Position numbers and translations under genes: made by a program. Below the pieces are notes generated by a model that worked only from the letters and a program-made list of their open reading frames with translations, was not told where the DNA came from and searched no databases. Positions 37,275 to 45,556 of a stretch of DNA of 64,000 nucleotides are shown here, one piece after another. The stretch is from assembly GCF_900086655.1 (NCBI RefSeq), contig NZ_LT575476.1, forward strand, positions 806,465-870,464, written 5' to 3'. The stretch is from Paenibacillus tuaregi (GTDB taxonomy: Bacteria; Bacillota; Bacilli; Paenibacillales; Paenibacillaceae). Every line of letters starts with the position of its first letter. Position 1 is the first letter of the stretch.

Positions 37275-37305
37275 ATTCTATAAGTTGGAGTCGGCTCCAA
37301 GTCAA
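37275..37305 (-). promoter_or_regulatory. SDR promoter with MerR-type operator
   Basis: On the minus strand TTGACT (37300-37305) and TAGAAT (37275-37280) are 19 bp apart. The palindrome TTGGAGTCGGCTCCAA (37285-37300) fills the spacer. A 19-bp spacer holding the operator is the hallmark of MerR-activated promoters. Confidence 0.75.
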
Positions 37306-37343
37306 GACGCTAAAACAAAGTTGTTGTCCCAAGGAGAAGGGAC

Positions 37344-37374
37344 TTGACTTGGAGCCAGCTCCAAGATGTATAAT
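37344..37374 (+). promoter_or_regulatory. merR promoter with MerR-type operator
   Basis: TTGACT (37344-37349) and TATAAT (37369-37374) are 19 bp apart; CTTGGAGCCAGCTCCAAG (37348-37365) is a near-perfect palindrome within. It matches the operator on the SDR side, implying autoregulation. Confidence 0.8.
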
Positions 37375-37407
37375 GCACACAAAAAGCGATCTTCGGGAGG
37401 GAGCAGC

Positions 37408-37914
37408 ATGAAGGCAGAGCATACTTTTACGATAAAACAAACCGCCAAGCTAACCGGGGTTTCTGAGGATACGATCCGTTATTACGAAAAGATCGCGCTG
37501 CTGCCCCGGGCTAACCGGAAGGACAACGGACACCGGGTCTATCAGCAGGAAGACATCGATAGAATCCGGCTGATAGCTTGCTTGAAAAAGACAGGGATGC
37601 CGCTTGAGGAAATGCGGCCTTTTTTGGAGGTCTCCGCCGATGCCGATCCGGCGGAATATCCTGAACTGGTTGAGCAATTAAGAAGCCATCGGGAGAATAT
37701 CGTCAGCCAAATCGCCTCTCTGCAGCATGTTGTCGATTTTATCGACATGAAGTTGGAGGAGGGGAGATACCGACGGGAATGCCCGGCTGAAAGTCAGGAC
37801 GGTGAGTCTGAGAAAATGACGAAAGGGTCAAAACTAAAGCCTGTCTCTCCCGTTGAGATGAGTTATTTTACCGGATCTGCTAGAGTGGGCAACTCACCGG
37901 ACTCCGTAAGATAA
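37408..37914 (+). CDS. MerR-family transcriptional regulator
   Basis: The ATG at 37408 follows GGGAGGGAG; an ATG at 37366 lies within the promoter and is rejected. The 168 residues start with a MerR winged helix: TFTIKQTAKLTGVSEDTIRYYEKI, then LPRANRKDNGHRVYQQEDIDRI. A coiled-coil dimer helix follows (about residues 75-125). The C-terminal 40 residues are low-complexity with no conserved Cys cluster, so a metal sensor is unlikely; the signal is unknown. Operators lie in both divergent promoters. Confidence 0.88.
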   Translation: MKAEHTFTIKQTAKLTGVSEDTIRYYEKIALLPRANRKDNGHRVYQQEDIDRIRLIACLKKTGMPLEEMRPFLEVSADADPAEYPELVEQLRSHRENIVSQIASLQHVVDFIDMKLEEGRYRRECPAESQDGESEKMTKGSKLKPVSPVEMSYFTGSARVGNSPDSVR

Positions 37915-37931
37915 GTTTAGAACGAACAGAT

Positions 37932-37958
37932 GAAGCTCCCCTGGCCTGGGGGCTTTTA
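37932..37958 (+). terminator. Probable merR terminator
   Basis: AAGCTCCCC, loop TGGCCT, GGGGGCTT then TTAT. Short T-run, so moderate confidence. Confidence 0.55.
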
Positions 37959-38057
37959 TCAAATTGATAATAAATAACGGATTTTAGCATCCCGAATTAG
38001 AACCAAATGTATGTTCTCAGCGTTAGGTTAAGGAGGTATTTATGATGAAAAAAATAA

Positions 38058-38177
38058 GCGGAACAATGGGCTGAAGGTGAATGGAATATACATGATGGTA
38101 ATACGGATGCAATAGTGACATTTGAAGATGGTTCAAGATGGGTTGCTTCTTTTTATACATATAAAATAGGACTTTGA
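38058..38177 (+). pseudogene. Remnant of a small cytosolic protein
   Basis: A 39-residue stretch reading AEQWAEGEWNIHDGNTDAIV, then TFEDGSRWVASFYTY, is clearly coding-like but lacks a start in frame: a TAA precedes it. An unrelated short ATG at 38042 (MMKKISGTMG) sits behind AGGAGG in another frame, suggesting a frameshift destroyed a gene that began there. Family not recognised. Confidence 0.5.
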
Positions 38178-38300
38178 GTTTTTATTTGATAAATGTAATG
38201 AGGTCAATTTGTACGAATAAAATCACATATTGCAATAGACAGGAGGTTAAGATCCATCGAAAAGCACAGGAGTGACAGAGAGCGTTTTCTAGCGGATTTA

Positions 38301-39020
38301 ATGAATTCTATGGTACCCGTAGAAGGGGGGGCCGTTGAATTACGCGATTATATTAATATGAAGAAATGGCTTAGTTCGGATTACACTTTATCAGACCCCG
38401 GAAGCGTAAGTGATAAAAAGGTTATTACATGGACTGAAAAGATAGACCCTTTCTATGTAATGAAGTATCCGGTAACACGACAGTTATATCATTTTGTCAT
38501 GCGAAAAGAAGAAGTAGAGTCGAATGGGATTAACCTGCCAATTACGGAAGTTTCGTGGTTAGATTCGCTTCTCTTTTGTAATGAATTGTCCAGATTACTT
38601 GGCAGGACTGAATGCTACACAATCACAAATGAAAGTGCGAACACTATATATAATCAAAAAGCGAATGGCTTTCGATTGTTAACAGACGCAGAATGGCAGT
38701 ATGTATGCAAAGCGGGTACAAAGGGCTACCGGTATGAAAAAATTGATAAGATTGCGTGGTATCGAGAGAATTCCAATGGTTCAGCTCAACCAGTCGGAAG
38801 ACTACTTCCTAATCCATGGGGACTTTATGATATGATCGGCAACGTTTGGGAATGGTGCTGGGATCTATATGATCCTGAGCGGTATGGGAACTATAGAGTC
38901 TTTCGGGGTGGCAGTTGGGCTGAAGTTGAAAACAATTGTGGTTCTACGGTTAGAAGAAAAAGTATGCCTGATTTCAAGATAGACGACCTTGGTTTTAGGA
39001 TAGCACTCACACAACCATGA
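38301..39020 (+). CDS. Formylglycine-generating-enzyme (SUMF1)-like protein
   Basis: The 239-residue frame from ATG 38301 carries the FGE-sulfatase fold: YVMKYPVTRQLYHFVM, LPITEVSWLDSLLFCNELS, FRLLTDAEWQYVCKAG, the hallmark GLYDMIGNVWEWCWD (about residue 180) and FRGGSWAE, ending DLGFRIAL. Many bacterial members act as FGE or as EgtB/PvdO-like enzymes. The Cys pair of true formylglycine-generating enzymes is not evident. The frame stays open upstream to an AGGAGG at 38241, and residues from an ATC at 38256 (IEKHRSDRERFLADLMNSMV) look coding, so the real start may be non-canonical or mutated. Confidence 0.8.
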   Translation: MNSMVPVEGGAVELRDYINMKKWLSSDYTLSDPGSVSDKKVITWTEKIDPFYVMKYPVTRQLYHFVMRKEEVESNGINLPITEVSWLDSLLFCNELSRLLGRTECYTITNESANTIYNQKANGFRLLTDAEWQYVCKAGTKGYRYEKIDKIAWYRENSNGSAQPVGRLLPNPWGLYDMIGNVWEWCWDLYDPERYGNYRVFRGGSWAEVENNCGSTVRRKSMPDFKIDDLGFRIALTQP

Positions 39021-39058
39021 GAACGCATATGCGAAATCATATTCAGTGCAAATGGATA

Positions 39059-39090
39059 AAAGCCCTGACAATCGCAGTCAGGGCTTTAGT
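39059..39090 (+). terminator. Terminator after the SUMF1-like gene
   Basis: AAAGCCCTGAC, loop AATCGCA, GTCAGGGCTTT, an 11-bp perfect stem with a short T tract. Confidence 0.75.
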
Positions 39091-39245
39091 CGGTAGGGAT
39101 CTATCGTATAGCATGTTCACACTATAAAAAAACAGTAACTGTGTAATTAATTTCAAAATTGAAAATAAGATAATACTGCAGTTAGAACCCGTGGGATGTC
39201 TCATGGGCGATCTGCAGATAACTAAAAATATAAGGAGGTTTGAAA

Positions 39246-40250
39246 ATGACTGGTAGAAGGTTTTCTTTTAAGTCCTTATCACTGTTGGTAGTTTTAGCTG
39301 TATTTCTATCCACATTTTGCGCAGCCATACCGTCAGTGAGCGCGGCCGCTAGGGGAGCATGGGCTCCAAATACTGCATATGCAGTAAATGACACCGTAAC
39401 ATATAGTGGCAGTACTTATACTTGTCTTCAGTCACATACTTCTCTAGTAGGCTGGGAACCACCCAATGCTGCTGCTTTATGGCAAAAAGGCGGTAGCGGC
39501 GGAACTACACCACCGGTAACCAACGGAGTGACGTTCTATGCAGATATAAACTATGGTGGAAAGGCAGTAAAACTCGGAATAGGCAATTATACACTATCTC
39601 AGTTGAATGCAAACGGGATTCCGAATGACTGGATGTCCTCTCTTCAGGTTCCTAGCGGTTGGACTGTTGAAGTATATCAGAATGATAATTTTGGAGGAAC
39701 AAAATGGACCTTTACTTCAAGTTCTTCCTGGGTTGGCGACACGGTCAATGACAAAATGTCATCGGTAAAAATTTATACGGGTTCACCATCTCCTTCAGTA
39801 ACAAAGCCTTCCGAGGTTCCAAGCCATATATGGACATATGTAATGAATGTGGACAATAAATTTGGTAAAGGCGGAGATTTTGCTTTATTGCTAAGTGCTG
39901 TTATTAAAAAAGAAAGTAGTTTTGGAGCAGGTCTACCAGGTAGTCCATCAGCCGGCGACGGGTTGATGCAGGTAGAACCAAACACACGCAATGCTTATTT
40001 ATCTCAATTCAGTGTGAAATTTGGCCGTGCGTATAATCACAGCAGTGAACAAGATCAGGTATGCTTGGGTGCATTGATTTTAGATGAGAAGATTATTAAG
40101 TTCGGAAATATATACAAAGGATTATTACACTATAACGGGGGAGATAACTGGTATCCGGGAGCTACGGATTCTTATGGCCGCCCTATTCTGGCAAATCTCT
40201 ATGCAGATGCAGTTTACGCTACCTATAAGGGCTATGGCGGTAAGAATTAA
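39246..40250 (+). CDS. Secreted CBM5/12-crystallin-lytic-transglycosylase-like protein
   Basis: The ATG at 39246 is seven bases after GGAGG, giving 334 residues. A signal peptide (to about residue 36, ending VSAAA) is followed by three parts. A chitin-type CBM5/12 (AWAPNTAYAVNDTVTY, QSHTSLVGWEPP) lies at residues 37-80. A beta/gamma-crystallin-like domain (VTFYADINYGGKAVKL; VYQNDNFGGTKWTF) spans about 95-180. A lysozyme-fold domain (LLLSAVIKKESSFGAG with catalytic-type Glu, then AGDGLMQVEPNT) fills about 195-334. It probably cleaves peptidoglycan or a chitin-like polymer outside the cell; the enzyme class is inferred from the Glu and GLMQ-like motif. A strong terminator follows. Confidence 0.8.
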   Translation: MTGRRFSFKSLSLLVVLAVFLSTFCAAIPSVSAAARGAWAPNTAYAVNDTVTYSGSTYTCLQSHTSLVGWEPPNAAALWQKGGSGGTTPPVTNGVTFYADINYGGKAVKLGIGNYTLSQLNANGIPNDWMSSLQVPSGWTVEVYQNDNFGGTKWTFTSSSSWVGDTVNDKMSSVKIYTGSPSPSVTKPSEVPSHIWTYVMNVDNKFGKGGDFALLLSAVIKKESSFGAGLPGSPSAGDGLMQVEPNTRNAYLSQFSVKFGRAYNHSSEQDQVCLGALILDEKIIKFGNIYKGLLHYNGGDNWYPGATDSYGRPILANLYADAVYATYKGYGGKN

Positions 40251-40337
40251 GGTAGTATATGTGGAGTACAGCTCACTATTGGTCAGGAAAGATGAAATAG
40301 TTGAGTCTGTTATCGAAATAGTGCTGATTTTCGAACA

Positions 40338-40375
40338 AAAACATGACCGCCAGCTTATGGCGGTCATGTTTTTGG
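40338..40375 (+). terminator. Terminator after the secreted hydrolase gene
   Basis: ACATGACCGCC, loop AGCTTAT, GGCGGTCATGT followed by TTTTT. Confidence 0.88.
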
Positions 40376-40562
40376 CATTTATAACCTCCCGCTTCTATCG
40401 TTATTTAGATACTTCGAGATTCCCGTCAAAAAACCTTTATGAAGCTCATATGTAGAGTGCTCTGCTGGTTAGGAAAGACCGATAGGTGAGATGATGTAAT
40501 ACAGGGAATAACATTTGAAAGTGTAATCCTCGCTCCCTCACCAAGAAAGGATGATATCCAAA

Positions 40563-40937
40563 ATGATAACTTCTTGCAAAGAAAAAGCCGTTTCGTTTTT
40601 GCAGCTTGTGGCATCGGGAGAAGTGCGCGAAGCATACCGGAGATATATCGGTCCTGATTTCCGCCATCATAATCCCTTTTTCCGTGGAGATGCTGACTCG
40701 CTTATGCTGGCCATGGAAGAAAACGCCGCCCAAAATCCGGACAAGGTCCTTGAGGTTAAACATGCTCTCCAAGAAAAGGATCTCGTTACGATTCACTCTC
40801 ATATTAGGCAGAATCCAGAGGACCCTGGAGCGGCTGTGGTTCACATCTTCCGCTTCCATAACGACCTTATCGTTGAACTTTGGGATGTGGGACAGCCTAT
40901 ACCGGAGAACTCCCCCAATGTGAACGGTATGTTCTGA
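40563..40937 (+). CDS. SnoaL-like / NTF2-fold protein
   Basis: ATG 40563 is spaced 12 bases from AGAAAGG; ATG 40551 abuts that site, so the later start (124 residues) is preferred. The sequence follows the SnoaL-like polyketide-cyclase/NTF2 pattern: AVSFLQLVASGEVREAYRRYI, FRHHNPFFRGDADSL, VLEVKHALQEKDLVTIHSHI, AAVVHIFRFHNDLIVELWDV and QPIPENSPN. Members bind small hydrophobic substrates; the function of this one is unknown. Single gene, no visible partner. Confidence 0.8.
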   Translation: MITSCKEKAVSFLQLVASGEVREAYRRYIGPDFRHHNPFFRGDADSLMLAMEENAAQNPDKVLEVKHALQEKDLVTIHSHIRQNPEDPGAAVVHIFRFHNDLIVELWDVGQPIPENSPNVNGMF

Positions 40938-41044
40938 TATAAATGCGAAGATAAGGACAATTTCTAAACTCTTTATTCTATTCATAACTTAAATTAGCGC
41001 GCGTTGACGAATATTTAATGAATAGAACGAGAGGTGTAGTTTAT

Positions 41045-42226
41045 TTGGGAATTGAATCAAGGAACGAGAATATACCACAGCCCATCAGGAAGGATGGCGC
41101 CGGTTGGTGGGATTTTGGACCACGCGATGTCATGCGGGATCTTGAGAATCCCGACTTGCTGGTTCCGCCTGACACCGATGCTGGATCGCTTCCGAATCTA
41201 AAGTTTTCTTTCTCCGATACCCATATGCAGTTAAATCAGGGCGGATGGTCCCGGGAAGTGACCGCAAGGCAGCTTCCGGTTGCGACCACGATTGCTGGAG
41301 TGAATATGGCTCTGACTCCTGGTGGTGTGCGTGAGCTGCATTGGCATCAACAAGCGGAATGGGCTCTTGTACTTGTAGGGAGGGCACGCATTACGGCAGT
41401 TGACCAGAATGGCAGAAACTTCATTGCTGACGTTGGGGTAGGAGACCTTTGGTATTTTCCTCCGGGAATTCCGCATTCCATTCAAGGTCTGGAAGAAGGC
41501 TGCGAGTTTTTACTTGTTTTCCCCGACGGGAATTTCTCGGACCTGAATACTTTATCTCTCTCGGATTGGTTCGCACATACGCCAAAGGACGTACTTTCGG
41601 CGAATTTTGGTGTTTCAGCAAACGCATTTGCCGATATCCCCGATCGGCAGCGGTACATTTTCCAAGCTGAGGTTCCCGGTCCACTTCAAAGCCAGCAGGT
41701 GCATGACCCACAGGGTACGGTACCCCAGACATTTACACATCGGTTATTTGCGCAAGAGCCGATTGTAACTCCGGGCGGCACGGTACGTATCGTGGATTCA
41801 ACTAATTTTCCTATTTCCACTCAAATTGCCGCATCGCTGCTTGAGATCAGGCCAGGTGCAATGAGAGAAATGCATTGGCATCCCAACAATGATGAATGGC
41901 AGTATTACATTTCAGGTACGGCCCGCATGACGGTTATGGCCCCCAATGGTACGGCTCGTACTTATGATTACCGGGCTGGGGACGTTGGATATGTACCGCG
42001 TGCCTTTGGCCATTATATCCAGAACACAGGCGATCAGAGTGTGTGGGCCTTGGAGATGTTTAAGAGTGACCGCTTTGAGGATGTTTCACTGAATCAGTGG
42101 TTAGCGCTTACACCTGATCTGTTGGTTCAGGAGAATCTGAATGTTGGGCTGGAGTTTACGGAAGCATTGCGTAAGGAAAAGCAATTTATAGTGAAATATC
42201 CGGGTTTCAGTTATTACCCTAAGTGA
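41045..42226 (+). CDS. oxdC: Bicupin oxalate decarboxylase-like enzyme with variant lid
   Basis: The TTG at 41045, nine bases after GAGAGGTG, fits the family length (393 residues; Bacillus subtilis OxdC has 385); ATG 41018 is possible but lacks a ribosome site. Two cupin domains each hold an Mn site: H99-H101-E105 in [10 protein letters not shown] with a later His in PPGIPHS, and [12 protein letters not shown] in the second half. OxdC converts oxalate to formate and CO2. The active-site lid, SENS in B. subtilis (E162 is the proton donor), is S165-D166-L167-N168 here, so the key Glu is replaced by Asp. Activity may be altered toward oxidase. No signal peptide. A Yellow-like gene follows 55 bp downstream. 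Confidence 0.88.
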   Translation: MGIESRNENIPQPIRKDGAGWWDFGPRDVMRDLENPDLLVPPDTDAGSLPNLKFSFSDTHMQLNQGGWSREVTARQLPVATTIAGVNMALTPGGVRELHWHQQAEWALVLVGRARITAVDQNGRNFIADVGVGDLWYFPPGIPHSIQGLEEGCEFLLVFPDGNFSDLNTLSLSDWFAHTPKDVLSANFGVSANAFADIPDRQRYIFQAEVPGPLQSQQVHDPQGTVPQTFTHRLFAQEPIVTPGGTVRIVDSTNFPISTQIAASLLEIRPGAMREMHWHPNNDEWQYYISGTARMTVMAPNGTARTYDYRAGDVGYVPRAFGHYIQNTGDQSVWALEMFKSDRFEDVSLNQWLALTPDLLVQENLNVGLEFTEALRKEKQFIVKYPGFSYYPK

Positions 42227-42281
42227 ATTTTTGATTTATAGAAGGAATTCTCTGTTCCATCTCGCCCTGAGGAGGATGATC

Positions 42282-43382
42282 ATGATGAAGCCTTTACTGC
42301 CGGTTGAACAACATTTCGGGAATATCGAACCAGTCTATTTATTTTATGGGGCAATGCCTACAGGGGTTAGTGTGTCAGAAACCGGACGTATTTTCGTTTG
42401 TTTCCCGAAATGGGGGGACAAGGTTGAATTTACGGTGGCGGAAATAGTTGGGGGTCAACTACAGCCTTATCCTAATCTGGAGACGAATATGGTGAGCCCC
42501 GCAAATGTCACAACGTCTTTCATAAGTGTCCAAAGTATAGTTGCGGATGGCAGAGGGACACTTTGGGTGCTGGATACAGGAGCTCCGAACTTCTCGGAGC
42601 CGATTAAAGGAGGGGCCAAATTAGTCGCAGTAGATTTAACAACAAACACAATAAGAAAAATATACACGTTTACAGAAGATGTTGTCCTCCCGACTACTTA
42701 TCTGAATGATGTGAGGTTTGATTATCGCGTTGGCAGCGCAGGCTACGCCTATATAACGGATTCTTCTACCAAAGGACCGGGAGCTATTATTGTCGTAGAT
42801 TTAGACAATGGAGCTGCGTTCAGACGGTTGAATGGGGCAGATACAACTTCACCCGATCTCTGTATGCTGCCGAAAGTAGAAGGCAGGATTCTAATGAATC
42901 GTAATAGAGAGGGCTCTATTTCACCTTTTAGATTGGCCTCAGATGGGATAGCAATTTCTCCCGATGGAAGGGTCTTATTCTTTTGTCCCCTAACCAGCCG
43001 CCATTTGTACGCGGTCTCAACCGAAGCCCTAAGAGACAGAACGATACCGGATGCGGATCTGTGCTGCTGTGTGGAGTATTGGGGAGAAAAAGGCGCGTCT
43101 GACGGGATGATCACCGATGCTCAAGGAAATGTATACGCCGGAGACTATGAAAACAACAGTATTCGTAAAATATATCCGGACGGCGCTATGGATACCATCG
43201 CACATGACCCGAGAATTTTATGGCCGGATACATTCTCCATTGGTCCGGATCAATACTTATATGTCATTGTGAACCAATTACACCGGCAGGCAAGATTTCA
43301 CTATGGCAAGGACTTACGGCAGAAGCCTTACAGCTTACTCCGCATAAAAATAGGCGAGCTTCCGGCTCCAACCTTTTCATAA
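42282..43382 (+). CDS. Yellow/major-royal-jelly-protein family beta-propeller
   Basis: ATG 42282 is six bases after GGAGG (ATG 42276 abuts it), giving 366 residues. The sequence has the Yellow/MRJP motif set: GVSVSETGRIFVCFPKWGD, SIVADGRGTLWVLDTGAP, AKLVAVDLTTNTIRKIY, YLNDVRFDYR, GYAYITDSS, PGAIIVVDL and DGIAISPDGRVLFFCPL. In insects some members convert dopachrome; bacterial members are uncharacterised sugar-acid-lactonase-like propellers. It follows oxdC and is probably co-transcribed. Its 3' end overlaps that of the convergent acetyltransferase by six bases. Confidence 0.85.
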   Translation: MMKPLLPVEQHFGNIEPVYLFYGAMPTGVSVSETGRIFVCFPKWGDKVEFTVAEIVGGQLQPYPNLETNMVSPANVTTSFISVQSIVADGRGTLWVLDTGAPNFSEPIKGGAKLVAVDLTTNTIRKIYTFTEDVVLPTTYLNDVRFDYRVGSAGYAYITDSSTKGPGAIIVVDLDNGAAFRRLNGADTTSPDLCMLPKVEGRILMNRNREGSISPFRLASDGIAISPDGRVLFFCPLTSRHLYAVSTEALRDRTIPDADLCCCVEYWGEKGASDGMITDAQGNVYAGDYENNSIRKIYPDGAMDTIAHDPRILWPDTFSIGPDQYLYVIVNQLHRQARFHYGKDLRQKPYSLLRIKIGELPAPTFS

Positions 43383-43853
43383 TTCCTTCATATACCAAGC
43401 ATCACAGGCATTGTGCTCGGATTCATCTAACCCTTGTTCAAGCTGGCGGAAACCGAATTTAAGGTACAGGGAATTCGCGGCCTTCAGCTTCTCAAAAGTC
43501 TCCAAGTAACAGTATTTATAATGCTGTGTTGCAAAATCCAAAGCAACCCTCATCAGTTCTTTAGACAAACCTTTACCTTGGGCTTGGGGTGAGATATACA
43601 GCTTTTGCAGCTCGCAAATCTCCGGATTCTGCCCAAAAGGACCAATTCCTGCGCCGCCCACAACTTCATCTTGATCCGTGACAACAACCCAGTATTTCGA
43701 GCCTGGCTGGTTCTTGTAATACTCAGCCAGGCTGCCAAGTTGGGGGTCGTAGTAGGCGGTTCCTGGCATGTTTAGTTCAAATGATTCCAATGAGCTTTTA
43801 ATAATTTGTTCCATGGCCTGATTGTCTTTCTCTTCAATCTCTCGGATTTGCAT
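43377..43853 (-). CDS. GNAT-family N-acetyltransferase
   Basis: This 158-residue protein shows the GNAT acetyl-CoA signature: EVVGGAGIGPFGQNPEICEL, then LYISPQAQGKGLSKELMRVAL (Q/R-x-x-G-x-G/A loop), and KLKAANSLYLKFGFRQLEQ. Members transfer acetyl from acetyl-CoA to amines; the substrate is unknown. It is a single minus-strand gene, convergent with the Yellow-like gene, sharing six bases with it. Start ATG 43853; the upstream GAGATGAGAATTC is only a weak ribosome site. Confidence 0.87.
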   Translation of the reverse strand: MQIREIEEKDNQAMEQIIKSSLESFELNMPGTAYYDPQLGSLAEYYKNQPGSKYWVVVTDQDEVVGGAGIGPFGQNPEICELQKLYISPQAQGKGLSKELMRVALDFATQHYKYCYLETFEKLKAANSLYLKFGFRQLEQGLDESEHNACDAWYMKEL

Positions 43854-44015
43854 GAATTCTCATCTCCGTATCTAGGTGATTAATGATTAGGTTGATTCGA
43901 TTTTAAGGAATTATTTTAATGTCGTCCTTTTGAAATGTCAATTTGATATCTAGTATACTCGAACTAAAAGAAAGTCTGACGCAGCTTCTATTCCCAAGAA
44001 AGAAGTGATCAACCA

Positions 44016-44723
44016 ATGGATTTGGATAATGTTATGCAGGAGCTCGAAGCTCTTGGGAAGGAACGGACCAAGAAGATTTATGTATCCAACGGCGCGAGGG
44101 AGCCGCTTTTTGGTGTGGCTACTGGCCATATGAAGCCGATGTCCAAGCTCATCAAGAAGAATCAGCCTCTGGCTGAGCAGTTATACGCCACAGGGAACTA
44201 TGACGCGATGTATTTTGCCGGTGTAATTGCGGACCCGGATGTGATGACTGAAGCGGATTTTGACCGTTGGATAGATGGCGCGTATTTCTATATGCTGTCT
44301 GATTATGTGGTTGCTGTCACTTTAGCTGAGACAGATATCGCCCAAGAGGTTGCTGATAAATGGATTGCCAGCGGTGAGGAGCTGAGGATGTCTGCGGGCT
44401 GGAGCTGTTACTGCTGGCTGCTCGGGAGCCGCCCGGACCTTGAATTTGACGAAAGCAAAATTGCCAATATGTTAAGAAGGGTGGAAGAGGAGATTCATGA
44501 GTCTCCCGAGCGGACGAAATATGCGATGAACAATTTTATCTATACGGTGGCTACGTCCTATTCACCTCTTCATGACCTGGCGGTTCAGACCGCCCAAGCT
44601 GTTGGACCGGTGGAGGTCAATAAGGATAAGGCCAAGAGCAAATTCTTGAATGCGTCCGATAATATCCAAAAGGCCATGGATAGGGGACAGCTTGGTTTCA
44701 AACGCAAGCATGTGAGATGCTGA
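44016..44723 (+). CDS. DNA alkylation repair protein (AlkD/HEAT-like)
   Basis: This 235-residue helical protein begins MDLDNVMQELEALGKERTKK and contains GVATGHMKPMSKLIKKN, GNYDAMYFAGVIADP and WIASGEELRMSAGWSCYCW, the pattern of the DNA-alkylation-repair HEAT-repeat family. AlkC/AlkD members excise alkylated bases by flexing the helix; some subfamilies have lost that activity. The ATG follows AAGAAAG-type sequence. Single gene with terminator downstream. Confidence 0.85.
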   Translation: MDLDNVMQELEALGKERTKKIYVSNGAREPLFGVATGHMKPMSKLIKKNQPLAEQLYATGNYDAMYFAGVIADPDVMTEADFDRWIDGAYFYMLSDYVVAVTLAETDIAQEVADKWIASGEELRMSAGWSCYCWLLGSRPDLEFDESKIANMLRRVEEEIHESPERTKYAMNNFIYTVATSYSPLHDLAVQTAQAVGPVEVNKDKAKSKFLNASDNIQKAMDRGQLGFKRKHVRC

Positions 44724-44862
44724 TAGGGCACCTAGAAGCAGCTTGGTTAACTTCATTAATAGGTTAGAGAGTTGAACAATCTGATGACACGCAAGTATTT
44801 TGACGGCAAAGAACGTCTTTAGTTACATATTTACGGTTTCCATTGTACAAGCCATAACGATG

Positions 44863-44897
44863 CCAAGCCCTCCTTATCTAAGGAAGGGCTTTTTGGC
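44863..44897 (+). terminator. Terminator downstream of the alkylation repair gene
   Basis: AAGCCCTCCTT, loop ATCTA, AAGGAAGGGCTT followed by five T. Confidence 0.85.
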
Positions 44898-45000
44898 TTC
44901 AGCCGCTTTGAAAAATCAGCCAATCCATCAGAGGTTTTGTCCATTCCAAAACGTCTAACTCTTCATTAACTATAGTAAACCAGTTAAGGAGATGATTTCT

Positions 45001-45363
45001 TTGAGAAAAGCAACCTTAGTGAAAATCAAAAGAGCAGAAGCGAAGCTGGGCAGAAAATTGAAGAAGCGCAGCCATGTGATTAAAAATATCAGAAAAGCCC
45101 TGCGTTCAACTCCACTCGGAGATGGATTTGCACGCTTTACGTTCTCTGCGGTTACGCTTCCTCCTAATAGCTTTAGAAGCACGACAATCAACGGAAACGG
45201 CTACAATATTATTAGCGGTTCCTGGATTTTCTCTGGAAATGACCAAGGATTTCTCCTTGATAACTATTCCCTTGCTGAGGACCAATGGTTCTTCACGGCA
45301 TGGAATCCAACTAATACGACCAGAACTGTAAGCTATGCTGTTATCGCTAAACGGAAGCCATGA
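45001..45363 (+). CDS. Hypothetical protein, basic N-terminus and beta-rich C-terminus
   Basis: The TTG at 45001 is nine bases from AAGGAG, better spaced than ATG 44992. About 120 residues: the first 35 are strongly basic and helical (KIKRAEAKLGRKLKKRSHVI), the rest are beta-prone and polar (FRSTTINGNGYNIISGSW, DQWFFTAWNPTNTTRTVSY). No signal peptide or transmembrane segment is visible. I do not recognise the family; an exported or spore-associated role is only a possibility. Confidence 0.6.
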   Translation: MRKATLVKIKRAEAKLGRKLKKRSHVIKNIRKALRSTPLGDGFARFTFSAVTLPPNSFRSTTINGNGYNIISGSWIFSGNDQGFLLDNYSLAEDQWFFTAWNPTNTTRTVSYAVIAKRKP

Positions 45364-45390
45364 CCTCAGTGTCATATCTAACAGCGCAAG

Positions 45391-45413
45391 AGGAGCCTAT
45401 GGCTCCTTTTTGG
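45391..45413 (+). terminator. Terminator after 45363
   Basis: AGGAGCC, TAT loop, GGCTCCT then TTTT. Confidence 0.75.
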
Positions 45414-45514
45414 TTAGGTCTAGTAGAGAATATTTATATATTGGATTTACTCAGATTGGGCAGTGGAATTATTTTCCTAAAAGGATTGTAGTCTATGCCT
45501 GTATGATGTATGAT

Positions 45515-45543
45515 TTGACTTATATATCTTAAAGATATATAAA
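45515..45543 (+). promoter_or_regulatory. Likely PadR operator
   Basis: TATATATCTTAAAGATATATA (about 45521-45541) is an imperfect palindrome directly upstream of the PadR gene, typical of PadR autoregulatory sites. TTGACT at 45515 could be a -35, but a -10 at TATAAA would place the start after the ribosome site, so the promoter is uncertain. Confidence 0.5.
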
Positions 45544-45556
45544 AAGGAGGATAAGT

